From the NCBI GenBank assembly GCA_021201535.1, contig JAJQEU010000046.1:1-32533 (forward strand): 32,533 bases of DNA, given 5' to 3'. How positions within the stretch are numbered: the stretch's first letter is position 1; each line of letters begins with the position of its first letter. The position numbers and the translations under genes were made by a program. The stretch is from Clostridiales bacterium. Its GTDB lineage: Bacteria; Bacillota; Clostridia; Lachnospirales; Lachnospiraceae. Shown here one piece after another: positions 8,274 through 16,806 of the stretch. Under the pieces are notes generated by a model. It saw nothing but the letters and a program-made list of their open reading frames with translations. It was not told the DNA's origin and did no database searches.

Positions 8274-9450
8274 GTATATCCACTCCTTCTTCCAGCCGCA
8301 GCAGATCATGTATAACAGTATCCGGCTCAGCAGTCGCATTTCGCAAAAGCTCCCAAGTCAGACCGTTTTTCCTGTATATCGCGAGGGTTCTCTCAAACAC
8401 ATCCCAGTGCCAGTCCGCTTCCGGTGTCCGGTGTCCTTCCAGTTCGGATCCTACGTTTACATTCCACTGGCTCGGCAGAGCGATAACGCCCTCGGAAACC
8501 AGCCTTTCGAATCCATCCAGCAGAGATTCCTTCGGCTCAATTCCGGACACAAAGGTGGAACGGACGCGGAATCTTCCAAAAACCTCCACCTCTCGTTTCA
8601 AAGTTCTCAGCCAGTTATCCCTCCCGCCGCAAAACTGGGCTTTGCCCGGGCAGATAACCTCAAACATTTTCTCGTTCCAGATTTCAAGGTTTGTCGCCAC
8701 TGTACTGAAGCCGGCCTCTTTGTAACGCGCAATCGCTTCCAGATCATTCGGGGCTCCGACGCAGGCCGTTCCGTTAAAATCCGACAATCCTGTATAATCC
8801 TGTATTGCCTCCGCAATATCCACGTAATAATCGACTTCCCTGCGCTCCGGGACAAAACCTCCGCTCACCGTCAGTTTGTCATAACCATTGTCATAGCATT
8901 CCTTTACAGTCTCGCCGATCTGCCGGGCACTTTTCCAGCTGATACTCTGTGCATCTCCGTAAATATCCTTTGTCGCGTTGATATTGCAGAACTTGCAGTC
9001 ATTTCCCTCACTCTTCAGGCAGCATTCATTACTGTATACGATAAAAATGTTTCCGTATCCGTAATCCTGCGCAATCGTGCGCATATCCGCGCCGTCGGAA
9101 GTTTTCTTTCCGTAATACGCAGGTCTCTTTGCAAACTGAACATCCTCCAGAACCGGCTTTCCGCTCCGCCGGATCACAAAGATACCATCCTCTTTTGTCA
9201 GTACATACGGACTTTCCGGAATCCAGCGGAGCTGCACCCGGTAGGCTCCCTTCGGCATATAAAAGCATGAGGGAAATTCGATCTGTTTGTGCGCATATCG
9301 GTCGTGAGCAAACATAGCGTTAACGTTTTCTATGTATTTTTCCGAGACCCCTTCGTTTTCAAAAATGTCCGGTTCAAATGACAGTCCCTCTACCAACAGG
9401 CTGTTCTTCAGATAAATTTCTTTTCTTAATGTTTCTTTTTCTAATGACAT
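8266..9450 (-). CDS. Radical SAM protein with non-standard cysteine spacing
   Basis: 394 residues from the ATG at 9450. Residues 1-130 form an unfamiliar N-terminal domain. NECCLKSEGNDCKFC (141-155) gives C143/C144, C152 and C155: CX7CX2C or CX8CX2C instead of the usual CX3CX2C. TVSGGF (194-199) looks like the SAM-binding GGE region, and the TIM-barrel-like core continues through EIWNEKMF and CPGKAQFCGG (267-276) to the C-terminus. Other radical SAM enzymes with altered spacing include HmdB and ThiC. It lies between metK and the transporter, 86 nt after metK. It could mature the nitrogenase-like enzyme or its cofactor, or act on the imported substrate. The superfamily call is fairly sure; the function is unknown. 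Confidence 0.8.
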   Translation of the reverse strand: MSLEKETLRKEIYLKNSLLVEGLSFEPDIFENEGVSEKYIENVNAMFAHDRYAHKQIEFPSCFYMPKGAYRVQLRWIPESPYVLTKEDGIFVIRRSGKPVLEDVQFAKRPAYYGKKTSDGADMRTIAQDYGYGNIFIVYSNECCLKSEGNDCKFCNINATKDIYGDAQSISWKSARQIGETVKECYDNGYDKLTVSGGFVPERREVDYYVDIAEAIQDYTGLSDFNGTACVGAPNDLEAIARYKEAGFSTVATNLEIWNEKMFEVICPGKAQFCGGRDNWLRTLKREVEVFGRFRVRSTFVSGIEPKESLLDGFERLVSEGVIALPSQWNVNVGSELEGHRTPEADWHWDVFERTLAIYRKNGLTWELLRNATAEPDTVIHDLLRLEEGVDIRD

Positions 9451-9536
9451 GACGGCATCTGTCCTTTCTCTTTTTTCTGATTTCCATGTCAGCAGTTCCA
9501 ATCCGGTTAAATACCGGCTCTATTTTGCGGTTCGAT

Positions 9537-10721
9537 TCATCCCAACGCCTTCCGGATTTCTTCCACCCGGTCCGTCCGCTCCCACGGCAGGTCGATATCC
9601 GTCCTGCCGAAATGCCCGTAGGCCGCTGTCTGCTTATAAATCGGCCGCCGCAGATCCAGCACGTCGATGATGGCCGCCGGCCTTAAATCAAAAACTTCTT
9701 CGATCACCCCGGCGAGCGTTTCATCCGATACAGTTCCCGTGCCGAACGTATCCACGGATATCGATACCGGTCTTGCCACACCAATCGCGTAGGCAAATTC
9801 CACCTCCGCACGTTTTGCCGCTCCCGCAGCTACCAGATTTTTCGCGACCCATCTGGCCGCATAGGCCGCGGAACGGTCCACCTTCGTCGGATCCTTTCCC
9901 GAAAAAGCGCCGCCGCCGTGATGGCCGGATCCGCCGTAAGTATCCACGATAATCTTCCTGCCGGTCAGCCCGACATCTCCCTGCGGACCGCCGATCACGA
10001 ACCGCCCGGTCGGATTCACATAATAGATCGTGTCTTCATCCAGAAGTTCTGCCGGGATGACCGGACGGACGACATTTTCAATCACGTCCCTGCGTATCTG
10101 CTCAAGACTTGCGGATTCCTCATGCTGTGTAGAGATGACGATCGTGTGAATCCGTTTCACCGTTCTTCCATCCTCCCCGAATTCAACGGTCACCTGCGTT
10201 TTTCCATCCGGTCTGAGATAAGGAAGCGTCCCGTCCTTCCTCACCTTTGCCAGCTGCCGTGCCAGACGATGTGCAAAGGAAATGGCAGGCGGAAGATATT
10301 CCGGCGTCTCATCCGTAGCATAGCCGAAAATGATTCCCTGATCACCTGCCCCGGTGCCGTAATCCTCCGTGACGCCCTCCTGCTTTGACTCATATGCCCG
10401 GTCCACGCCGAGGGCAATGTCCGCCGACTGTTCTACAATAGAAGTGAGTACCGCGATCGTCTCCACGTCATAGCCGCCAGCACCGTTCGTATAACCGATC
10501 TCCCGCACCGTATCGCGCACGATTTTCGGAATATCCGCATATGCTTTTGTACTGATCTCGCCTGTCACCAGCGCCAGGCCGGTGGCAACTGTCGTCTCCG
10601 CCGCGACTCTGGCAAACGGATCCTGTTCCAGAATCGCGTCCAGGATCGCGTCGGAAATCTGATCCGCGATTTTATCCGGATGTCCCTCTGTCACTGATTC
10701 TGAAGTGAATAATTTTCCCAT
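9537..10721 (-). CDS. metK: S-adenosylmethionine synthetase
   Basis: 394 residues, normal length. It makes SAM from methionine and [23 protein letters not shown] and the phosphate loop [20 protein letters not shown] are all intact, so it should be active. The ATG at 10721 is chosen because family homology begins there; AGGAAGAGAG precedes it and the 25 codons upstream are not conserved-looking. It is the first gene of the operon leading to the radical SAM and nitrogenase-like genes. That placement suggests a dedicated SAM supply, or a link from methionine made by the pathway to SAM. No S-box riboswitch was recognised in its leader. Whether the genome has a second metK cannot be told here. Confidence 0.96.
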   Translation of the reverse strand: MGKLFTSESVTEGHPDKIADQISDAILDAILEQDPFARVAAETTVATGLALVTGEISTKAYADIPKIVRDTVREIGYTNGAGGYDVETIAVLTSIVEQSADIALGVDRAYESKQEGVTEDYGTGAGDQGIIFGYATDETPEYLPPAISFAHRLARQLAKVRKDGTLPYLRPDGKTQVTVEFGEDGRTVKRIHTIVISTQHEESASLEQIRRDVIENVVRPVIPAELLDEDTIYYVNPTGRFVIGGPQGDVGLTGRKIIVDTYGGSGHHGGGAFSGKDPTKVDRSAAYAARWVAKNLVAAGAAKRAEVEFAYAIGVARPVSISVDTFGTGTVSDETLAGVIEEVFDLRPAAIIDVLDLRRPIYKQTAAYGHFGRTDIDLPWERTDRVEEIRKALG

Positions 10722-10924
10722 GTTCTCTCTTCCTTTCACAGTAAATTCCTCTGTTCGGATAATATGTATGTCACTTATGCCGGATCGCAGGCACATTCGC
10801 CAGGATCAATGAGTTCCTACCGTCTCCGAACCTGACAGTCATACTATACAGTTTTTCCGAAAATTCCAACTCCGGAAACTGAAATCGTTCTCACCGGCTC
10901 TCCGGTATTACACCTGAATAAAAC
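10722..10924 (-). promoter_or_regulatory. Leader and promoter region of the metK/nitrogenase-like operon
   Basis: About 200 nt without a gene. On the minus strand TTGGAA (10864-10869) and TAGTAT (10841-10846) form a moderate promoter with 17-bp spacing. Just upstream, TGAAATCGTTCTCA (10880-10893) is a near-palindrome with a central CG, similar to LacI-family operators and sharing AATCGTT with a site at 16976-16985. No standard SAM riboswitch pattern was found. Promoter and operator are by-eye proposals. Confidence 0.4.
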
Positions 10925-10968
10925 AAAAAAATGACAGAAGCAGGGGTTTTTCCTCCCTGCTTCCGTCA
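10925..10968 (-). terminator. Rho-independent terminator after the AAA ATPase gene
   Basis: Arms 10932-10945 and 10955-10968 pair at 13 of 14 positions (TGACAGAAGCAGGG with CCCTGCTTCCGTCA). On the minus strand the stem is followed by seven T residues (10925-10931). It isolates the ATPase gene from the metK operon. The stretch 10969-11040 holds nothing recognisable. Confidence 0.85.
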
Positions 10969-11040
10969 AAAAATCTGTATATTGTGAAAACGTATTCAAT
11001 TGACTGAATGCCTGCGGATGCAGACATTCGAACCGATAGA

Positions 11041-11080
11041 ACCGGCATCTGTATTCATATACCGTAATCGCTCCAGACTT
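11041..11080. repeat. 40-bp direct repeat, copy A (downstream edge of ATPase cassette)
   Basis: Matches 12537-12576 at 38 of 40 bases. This copy begins at the ATPase stop codon; the other copy is the end of the LacI-family gene. The period between copies is 1,496 bp and encloses exactly the ATPase gene. Confidence 0.85.
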
Positions 11081-12428
11081 AACTGACATTACCCTCTGAA
11101 TAATAACAGTGCAGAGCCTCCTCATCCAGCACTGCCTTGCAATTCCAGAGCAGATACAACGGCAAATTGATCAATCCATCATCCACACGGTAGTTGCGCA
11201 GAGAAGTCCGTATCGCAAACTTCGGCTCGTATTTTTTACAGAAGACTCGAAGGCTCTGCGCATGGACAGAAAGTCCCGCTTTTGCCTCCACAGGAATAAT
11301 GTTGTTGTGATACTGAAAAATAAAATCAACCTCTGATCTTGAATTTTCACTCCAGTAATAAATGCCCGGTGCGATCTGCACCGTCTGCAGCTCCTGAAGT
11401 ACAAACTGCTCCGTGAGCGATCCCATAAATTCCCTGAATACTGCCTGTTCATCCAGGATAATGTCCGGCTCAATTTCACACGAAATCCGAAGCAAACCAA
11501 CATCCAGATAATAAATCTTAAACGCTTTCAGATCTTCATATGCTTTCAATGGGATCCTGCCGCCGGATACCCTGCCTGCTTTGCGGATTAACCCACTGTC
11601 TTTCAACCATAACAGGGCATCTTCATACTCCCTTGCCCTCGCACCCTCTCTGGCCAGACCATACACAAACTTTTTGTTTTCCTTCGCAAGCTGAGACGGA
11701 ATTGAATTCCAGATATGATGGATTTTCGGAACCACATTCTCCGGCGCATGCTTTGAAAAATCATTCTCATAGGAAAATAAAAGTTTCCGCTGCTCCTCTG
11801 ATACCACGGAAAAGTCTTTTGTCTCTATCCACGCATTCACCGCAGTCGGCATCCCGCCGATTATAAAATATTTTTTCAGGTAATCAACATATTTTTCCGA
11901 AAAAATGGCCGGCATCTCTTCACGATAATGCTCCTTTGTCCAGGAAAGTAATTCCTCCTCTCCGTTCGCAAGCAGAAATTCCTCGAATGACATCGGCTCT
12001 ATCGAAATAAAATCAACCTTGCCGACAGGAAATGATGTCCCGGCATGAAGCGTAACGCCCAGAAGAGATCCTGCACAGCAGATCGCATATTCCGGTGCCT
12101 CTTCCTGAAAATATTTTAGCGCAGTAAGTGCTCGCGGAACTTCCTGTACCTCATCAAAAACCAGGAGCGTTTTCTCTGGATTAATTTTATGGCCATGATA
12201 TGCTCCCAACAATTCCAGAATTCTCGACGGAACAATCGTCCCCCCAAAAATATCCGCAACACTTCCGGGATTCTCAAAATTGATATAACATACATCCTCA
12301 AAATAAAGTCTTCCAAATTCTTTCATCAGCCAGGTCTTCCCTACCTGCCTCGCACCGGTGAGGATCAGTGGTTTGCGAAATCTGCTTTCCTTCCATGCCG
12401 CCAGTTTTTCCATTGCTTTCCGATACAT
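11079..12428 (-). CDS. AAA-type ATPase with DUF4143-like C-terminus
   Basis: 449 residues. Near the N-terminus, KPLILTGARQVGKT is the Walker A region and LLVFDEVQEV is Walker B. The middle has GSLLGVTLHAGTSFPVGKV and SFEEFL, typical of this orphan ATPase family. The C-terminal part (SENSRSEVDFIFQYHNNIIPVEAKAG) looks like a nuclease-related DUF4143 module with E-V-D-F and E-A-K residues. These proteins occur in many copies in gut Firmicutes and their role is unsettled. Flanking direct repeats suggest it arrived as a unit. A gutted relative lies at 27250-27765. It has its own terminator and no visible functional tie to the sulfur genes. Confidence 0.88.
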   Translation of the reverse strand: MYRKAMEKLAAWKESRFRKPLILTGARQVGKTWLMKEFGRLYFEDVCYINFENPGSVADIFGGTIVPSRILELLGAYHGHKINPEKTLLVFDEVQEVPRALTALKYFQEEAPEYAICCAGSLLGVTLHAGTSFPVGKVDFISIEPMSFEEFLLANGEEELLSWTKEHYREEMPAIFSEKYVDYLKKYFIIGGMPTAVNAWIETKDFSVVSEEQRKLLFSYENDFSKHAPENVVPKIHHIWNSIPSQLAKENKKFVYGLAREGARAREYEDALLWLKDSGLIRKAGRVSGGRIPLKAYEDLKAFKIYYLDVGLLRISCEIEPDIILDEQAVFREFMGSLTEQFVLQELQTVQIAPGIYYWSENSRSEVDFIFQYHNNIIPVEAKAGLSVHAQSLRVFCKKYEPKFAIRTSLRNYRVDDGLINLPLYLLWNCKAVLDEEALHCYYSEGNVS

Positions 12429-12536
12429 ATCATGCCTCCCAACTCAATTTCCTGTTCACAGGCAACATCATATCTCGAAAATCACATTTTTGCAACCATG
12501 CTTTTCATTATTTCCCACATTTTCGCTACCTTAATA

Positions 12537-12576
12537 ACCGGCATCTGCATTCATATACAGTAATCGCTCCAGACTT
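12537..12576. repeat. 40-bp direct repeat, copy B (3' end of the LacI-family gene)
   Basis: Pairs with copy A at 11041-11080. It includes the last eight codons and stop of the LacI-family gene plus 14 bp beyond. This arrangement is typical where an element integrates into a gene's 3' end and regenerates it. Confidence 0.85.
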
Positions 12577-13633
12577 CCTGCGAAGCGTCCACGCAGCTGT
12601 TGCGAACGACCAGTTTTCCCTCCAGCTCCATCCGCACCACGCCTTTATGTCCGCCGCGGATCCGATCCAGCAGCAGATACAACGCAAATTTCCCCATCGC
12701 ATCCTTCGGCAGCCGCACAGTCGTCAGCATGGGGCGTATATCCTGTGCCAGTTCAATATCATCGCTCGCGATAATGGACGGCATGTAATACAACCTCTTA
12801 TACCGGCTCAGACATTTCAACATCCCGATCGCCGTAATATCATTCGCGCAATACACAGCCGAGGGATAACTGCCGGACTGCAGCCATTTTTCCATACATT
12901 TATACCCTTCCGCCTCGGTCTGCTTTGTCTCGATCACGTTCTCAGGCTCCAGATCAATCCCATGCCTGCCCAGCGTTTCCTGATACCCGCTGTATCTCGA
13001 CTCGTCATGACACGCACCGACATAAGCGATATTTCGATGTCCCAGCGAGATCAGATGTTCCACCGCAATGGATGCGATCTTATTTCCGTCGCAAAGGACC
13101 TCGTCCACCTCATAATTAGTGGAATTGCGATTTACGGAAACCACGTTTTTAAATGTCCGAATCAGTTTCTTCAAAGCTTCCCCGTTGCATTTTCCGATAA
13201 CGATCAGACCGTCGTTCTTCCCGCTCTGCTCCGCCTCCGCGTACATTTCACGGATGATACCGTTCAGATCGGATCTGCGGCATTCCCTGTTATCGGAAAA
13301 CAGAGACTTATACCAGACATTCGACAGAATACACATATGATTATGTATCTCACTCTCAATCACCCGCAGAAGTTCTGAGAAAAAGGGGTCTGTATGAGCC
13401 TCCTCCATCCGCGTCATAAGCACGCTGATGTAACAGGTCTGCTGCCGGTCTGCCTGCTTCCCCATTTTCAGATTTCTGGCCGATTCATTTGGTGTATAAT
13501 TTTTCTCGATTGCCGTTTTCCAGATTCTTTCCCGCAGTTCCGGTGTCTTGCAGCGGTACTCCGGATTGTTCAGCACCCTCGAAACCGTGGCGGGAGATGC
13601 CCCCACGATCTGCGCAATTTCTTTGATGGACAT
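12551..13633 (-). CDS. LacI-family transcriptional regulator
   Basis: 360 residues from the ATG at 13633. MSIKEIAQIVGASPATVSRVLN is the classic LacI helix-turn-helix, followed by a hinge and a periplasmic-binding-like effector domain (HRNIAYVGACHDESRYSGYQETL, AVYCANDITAIGML, LTTVRLP). It sits right after the second SsuABC-type transporter, which it probably controls. Palindromes CAAACGTTTG and CAATCGTTTG upstream of that operon fit LacI-family operators. LacI regulators usually sense sugars; next to a sulfonate-type transporter and sulfatase it may sense a sulfated sugar or aglycone, which is inference. A GTG at 13645 is too close to GAGGAG to be the start. Confidence 0.93.
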   Translation of the reverse strand: MSIKEIAQIVGASPATVSRVLNNPEYRCKTPELRERIWKTAIEKNYTPNESARNLKMGKQADRQQTCYISVLMTRMEEAHTDPFFSELLRVIESEIHNHMCILSNVWYKSLFSDNRECRRSDLNGIIREMYAEAEQSGKNDGLIVIGKCNGEALKKLIRTFKNVVSVNRNSTNYEVDEVLCDGNKIASIAVEHLISLGHRNIAYVGACHDESRYSGYQETLGRHGIDLEPENVIETKQTEAEGYKCMEKWLQSGSYPSAVYCANDITAIGMLKCLSRYKRLYYMPSIIASDDIELAQDIRPMLTTVRLPKDAMGKFALYLLLDRIRGGHKGVVRMELEGKLVVRNSCVDASQEVWSDYCI

Positions 13634-13664
13634 ATGGGTCCACACTCCTCTCCGTTTTAGACAA

Positions 13665-13730
13665 AAAGGCCTGCAATTATTTTTCTGCAGGCCTTTCCGC
13701 TTTATAGATTATTATGATGGATGGCTTATT
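13665..13730 (-). terminator. 66-bp dispersed repeat (copy 2), acting as terminator
   Basis: Stem AAAGGCCTGCA / TGCAGGCCTTT (13665-13675, 13686-13696) is followed on the minus strand by TTTTT. That makes it a plausible terminator for the transporter operon just before the LacI-family gene. The last bases overlap the stop codon of the binding-protein gene. It matches copy 1 at 977-1042. Confidence 0.78.
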
Positions 13731-14817
13731 CAATCGTCACCTTTTCGGGAAAAACAAGTTCCAGCGCTGACGTATCTATAAAATCTCTTACTACAAACTC
13801 ATTGTCGTATTTTCCATTCGCATAGCACCACTCCTGCATCGCTTCCAGGTCTTCCACACCCTCCTGACTGAAACCGATCGCGCAGACGGTAGATTCCCAT
13901 GTACTGTAGAAATCGTCCGGATCCAAACCGGTCGTATTCTCCATATACTCCGCTGCTTCTTCCTGATTTTCATTGATCCAGTCATAGGCTGCCTGAGAAG
14001 CCTCCAGCCACGCGGCCAGCGCCTCCGTATTTTCTTCATTATAGCTTTGCGATGTCACAAAATACGCGCCTGTGGTCAGCCCCAGTTCCTCGGACGGTAT
14101 AGCCAACACCCATCCGTAATCCTCCGCGTGCTCAGCATTCGCCCCATACGCATACCATGCGGCAGCCTCATTATTCTGAACAACCGCCAGAGCGGTCTGG
14201 GTGGAATCCGTGCTGATGATATTTTGCTCACTCTCATCAAAACCGAGGTATTCAAAAATCGCGCTGTTATAGAAGTCCCACACTGTCCCCACGGTGGTAA
14301 TAAAACCGATGCTCCCGTCCAGAGAACTCAGGTCATCCGCATATTCCGGCGACACATAGAGACCGCCGTTCTGCCCTGAATTAGAGCTTAACTCTGAAAA
14401 AATAATAAGGTCCGTATCCTGCGATGTGTTTCCGAAGCGGTTGACCAGCGCATAATTCGCCATATTTCCGATATCCGCCGTGCCGTTGACCACCGCGTCA
14501 ATCGTGTTAATGCCGTAGGCGTACTCTGTATACTCCAGATCTACTCCGTACTCTTCAAAAATACCCTGTGCTTTCCCGATCACGGCGATATAATAATCCA
14601 GATTCCCCGTCATCAGCGCCTGACGGACCGTCACAAGCCCGCCGTCAGATCCCGCCGTTGCCGTCGATGAGCTTTCCTCCGCACTGCTGCCCGCGGATGC
14701 CGCTGAGCCGTCCGATGAGGAATCGCCGCTCCCGCAGCCTGCGAGTGCGAAAGCCGTAAACCCGGCCAGCAAAATTGCCGCTGCTCTTTTTCCTTTTTTC
14801 CATCTGTTTTTCATCAT
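13726..14817 (-). CDS. Second ABC substrate-binding lipoprotein, SsuA/NMT1 family
   Basis: 363 residues. A basic start, hydrophobic helix and lipobox FALAGC mark a lipoprotein, with a Ser/Gly/Ala-rich linker. The body (VRQALMTGNLDYYIAVIGKAQGIFEEYGVD, VNGTADIGNMANYALVNR) is of the sulfonate/thiamine-precursor binding type. Tryptophan and acidic residues are common in the C-terminal half. It is preceded by a 129-nt gap after the permease gene with nothing recognisable in it. Given the cytoplasmic arylsulfatase in the next operon, a sulfate ester is a reasonable ligand, as with the SsuA-like AtsR of pseudomonads. GAGG sits 7 nt before the first of two ATG codons. Confidence 0.86.
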   Translation of the reverse strand: MMKNRWKKGKRAAAILLAGFTAFALAGCGSGDSSSDGSAASAGSSAEESSSTATAGSDGGLVTVRQALMTGNLDYYIAVIGKAQGIFEEYGVDLEYTEYAYGINTIDAVVNGTADIGNMANYALVNRFGNTSQDTDLIIFSELSSNSGQNGGLYVSPEYADDLSSLDGSIGFITTVGTVWDFYNSAIFEYLGFDESEQNIISTDSTQTALAVVQNNEAAAWYAYGANAEHAEDYGWVLAIPSEELGLTTGAYFVTSQSYNEENTEALAAWLEASQAAYDWINENQEEAAEYMENTTGLDPDDFYSTWESTVCAIGFSQEGVEDLEAMQEWCYANGKYDNEFVVRDFIDTSALELVFPEKVTIE

Positions 14818-14946
14818 GTTTAAACCTCTTTTCTGTCATATACTAATCCATTTGCCATTTAATCTGTCCGTTTTCCCTGCAGCAGCGTTCCATTTTTCTT
14901 CCCATGTTACCGTTAATAGAAAGCGAACACCGCGCATTCATCTCTG

Positions 14947-15726
14947 TCATCCCTTCACTCCGAACCTCTTTAATGCTTTCTTTCCGCCAAAAGACAGCAG
15001 CCGATCCGCCAGGAAACCGACGAGCGCCAGCGTAACGATACCCGCGAATGCCCAATCGGTTCGATAATAAAGCTTGGAGCTGTTGATCAGATAACCAAGC
15101 CCATCGCTGCCGACCAGCATCTCCGCCGAAATCACACAGATAATCGAACTGCTCAGGCCCAGACGGACGCCGGTGAAAATATTCTGCACAGAGGATGGAA
15201 CCACTACACTGAAAAATACTTTTATCCGCGTGGCGCCCATACAGGAGGCCGCCTCCGTCAACGCTTCATCCACTGACGCAACACCCGCGATGGTGTTTAC
15301 CAGAATCGGGAAAAAGCTGGCGTAAAAAATCAGCATCACTTTGGATATATCTCCGACACCAAACCACATCAAAAACAATGTTGTCAGTGCAATGGCCGGC
15401 ACAAAGCGGAAGAAGGATGTGATCGGTTCCACAAACCATCTCACAAATTTGAAATTTCCGATCAGTAATCCCAGCGGCACTGCAAAAAGAATACCGAGCC
15501 CCCAGCCCCTTAAAAACCGGGTAACGCTGACTACTATATCCGTAAACAGCATGCCGTTTGTGATCACCTGATAATATCCCTGTATTGTCTCATACGGACT
15601 GGGAAGGAAATATGAGTCATAATTCAGGGAACCCAGCCACCATACCGCTATCACCACAATCCAGGAAATGATTCCCACCTTCAGAACTTTCTGCCAGAAT
15701 CCTGTCGCAACATTACTTTCTTTCAT
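14947..15726 (-). CDS. Second ABC permease, SsuC type
   Basis: 259 residues with about six membrane segments, starting near VGIISWIVVIAVWWLG. The cytoplasmic coupling loop is EAASCMGATRIKVFFSVVVP, followed by NIFTGVRLGL, as in other SsuC/TauC permeases. It is 18 nt downstream of the ATPase gene and upstream of the lipoprotein gene, so all three form one importer. GGGAGGTG precedes the ATG. Confidence 0.9.
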   Translation of the reverse strand: MKESNVATGFWQKVLKVGIISWIVVIAVWWLGSLNYDSYFLPSPYETIQGYYQVITNGMLFTDIVVSVTRFLRGWGLGILFAVPLGLLIGNFKFVRWFVEPITSFFRFVPAIALTTLFLMWFGVGDISKVMLIFYASFFPILVNTIAGVASVDEALTEAASCMGATRIKVFFSVVVPSSVQNIFTGVRLGLSSSIICVISAEMLVGSDGLGYLINSSKLYYRTDWAFAGIVTLALVGFLADRLLSFGGKKALKRFGVKG

Positions 15727-15744
15727 TTTATTTTCACCTCCCGC

Positions 15745-16806
15745 CTAAATATAAAACTCAACCGGGGTACTCAGCCCGCTGTTGGTCACAGTCTCTATGC
15801 TGTTGTCATTGTAAACAAACAGTTTGCTGATTAAGACCTGCACTTTTTCACCAATTTCCAAAGGCTCCCCGTCCAGACCGTATGTTCCGTAAATATCCGT
15901 GCCGTTTACCCTTACCCGGACTTCGTATGAATTTCCCCGGAAAAGGAGGCTCACAACTGTACCCTCTTCCAGGATATTCGGAAACTGGTTTCGTGTACCG
16001 GCCTTCTCAATTCTGATAAACTCCGGCCGCACCGCTGCCCGGTTCAGATGCGGATCTGCCCGAAATCCCTTCAGTTTACCGTAGTCTGCGATCTCCGTCG
16101 ACTGTCCGATAAAACGCGCCACAAACGGCGTCTCCGGATTGCTGTAAACTTCCGCCGGCGTACCGATCTGCTCCACCCGGCCCTGATTGGTTATGATAAT
16201 CTCGTCAGAAACCTCAATGGCCTCATCCTGATCGTGCGTGACAAAAATACTGGTCACGCCGAGCTGCGTGATGATATCCCGAAGCCACGACCGCATCTCC
16301 TTTCGAACCTTCGCGTCAATGGCGGAAAACGGTTCATCCAGAAGAATCAGGTTCGGCTTCGGCGCCAGCGCACGGGCGAATGCAACTCTCTGCCTCTGAC
16401 CGCCGGAGAGCTGATCCGGATACCGGTCGCCCAGTCCTTTCAGATTGACAATCTCCAGCAGCTCCTCCACGCGCTCCTTTATGTACTCCTTCGTTTTTTT
16501 CTGAATTTTGATACCGTAAGCAATGTTATCAAATACCGTCAGATACGGAAAAAGTGCGTAACTTTGAAAAACCAGCCCGATGCCTCTCTCATAAGGCTGG
16601 AGGTCATTGACCAGCTGTCCGTTAATATAGATATCTCCGTTATCCTGGTGCTCCAGTCCGGCGATCATTCGCAGAATCGTCGTCTTTCCGCTTCCGCTGG
16701 GTCCGAGGAGGGCAACCAGACGTCCCTCCTCCACCTGGAAGGTAACATCCTTCGACGCCTGAAAATCGCCGAAGGTTTTGTTTATATGCTGCACTTCAAT
16801 ATACAT
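15745..16806 (-). CDS. Second ABC ATPase with C-terminal TOBE-type domain
   Basis: 353 residues from the ATG at 16806, with AGGAGG about 6 nt upstream. Walker A is LLGPSGSGKTT, signature LSGGQRQRV, Walker B LILLDEPFSAID, then FVTHDQDEA. About 110 extra residues at the C-terminus (AAVRPEFIRIEK, VVSLLFRGNSYEVRV) form a TOBE-like regulatory or substrate-sensing domain, as in CysA/PotA. SsuB proteins usually lack this, so pairing it with an SsuC-type permease is a mild oddity. The longer open frame to 16926 reads through a leader hairpin and is not supported as coding. Confidence 0.9.
   Translation of the reverse strand: MYIEVQHINKTFGDFQASKDVTFQVEEGRLVALLGPSGSGKTTILRMIAGLEHQDNGDIYINGQLVNDLQPYERGIGLVFQSYALFPYLTVFDNIAYGIKIQKKTKEYIKERVEELLEIVNLKGLGDRYPDQLSGGQRQRVAFARALAPKPNLILLDEPFSAIDAKVRKEMRSWLRDIITQLGVTSIFVTHDQDEAIEVSDEIIITNQGRVEQIGTPAEVYSNPETPFVARFIGQSTEIADYGKLKGFRADPHLNRAAVRPEFIRIEKAGTRNQFPNILEEGTVVSLLFRGNSYEVRVRVNGTDIYGTYGLDGEPLEIGEKVQVLISKLFVYNDNSIETVTNSGLSTPVEFYI

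Noticed and set aside
10722-10924. SAM (S-box) riboswitch upstream of metK
   Set aside because: The leader does not show the conserved S-box elements; only a weak promoter and a CG-centred near-palindrome are visible.
10844-11125. 93-residue open frame on the minus strand downstream of the ATPase
   Set aside because: It runs through the terminator and the 40-bp repeat, has no ribosome site and no recognisable domain.
12368-13378. Long plus-strand open frame opposite the LacI-family gene
   Set aside because: It is a shadow of the LacI-family and ATPase coding strands with no ribosome site or domain.
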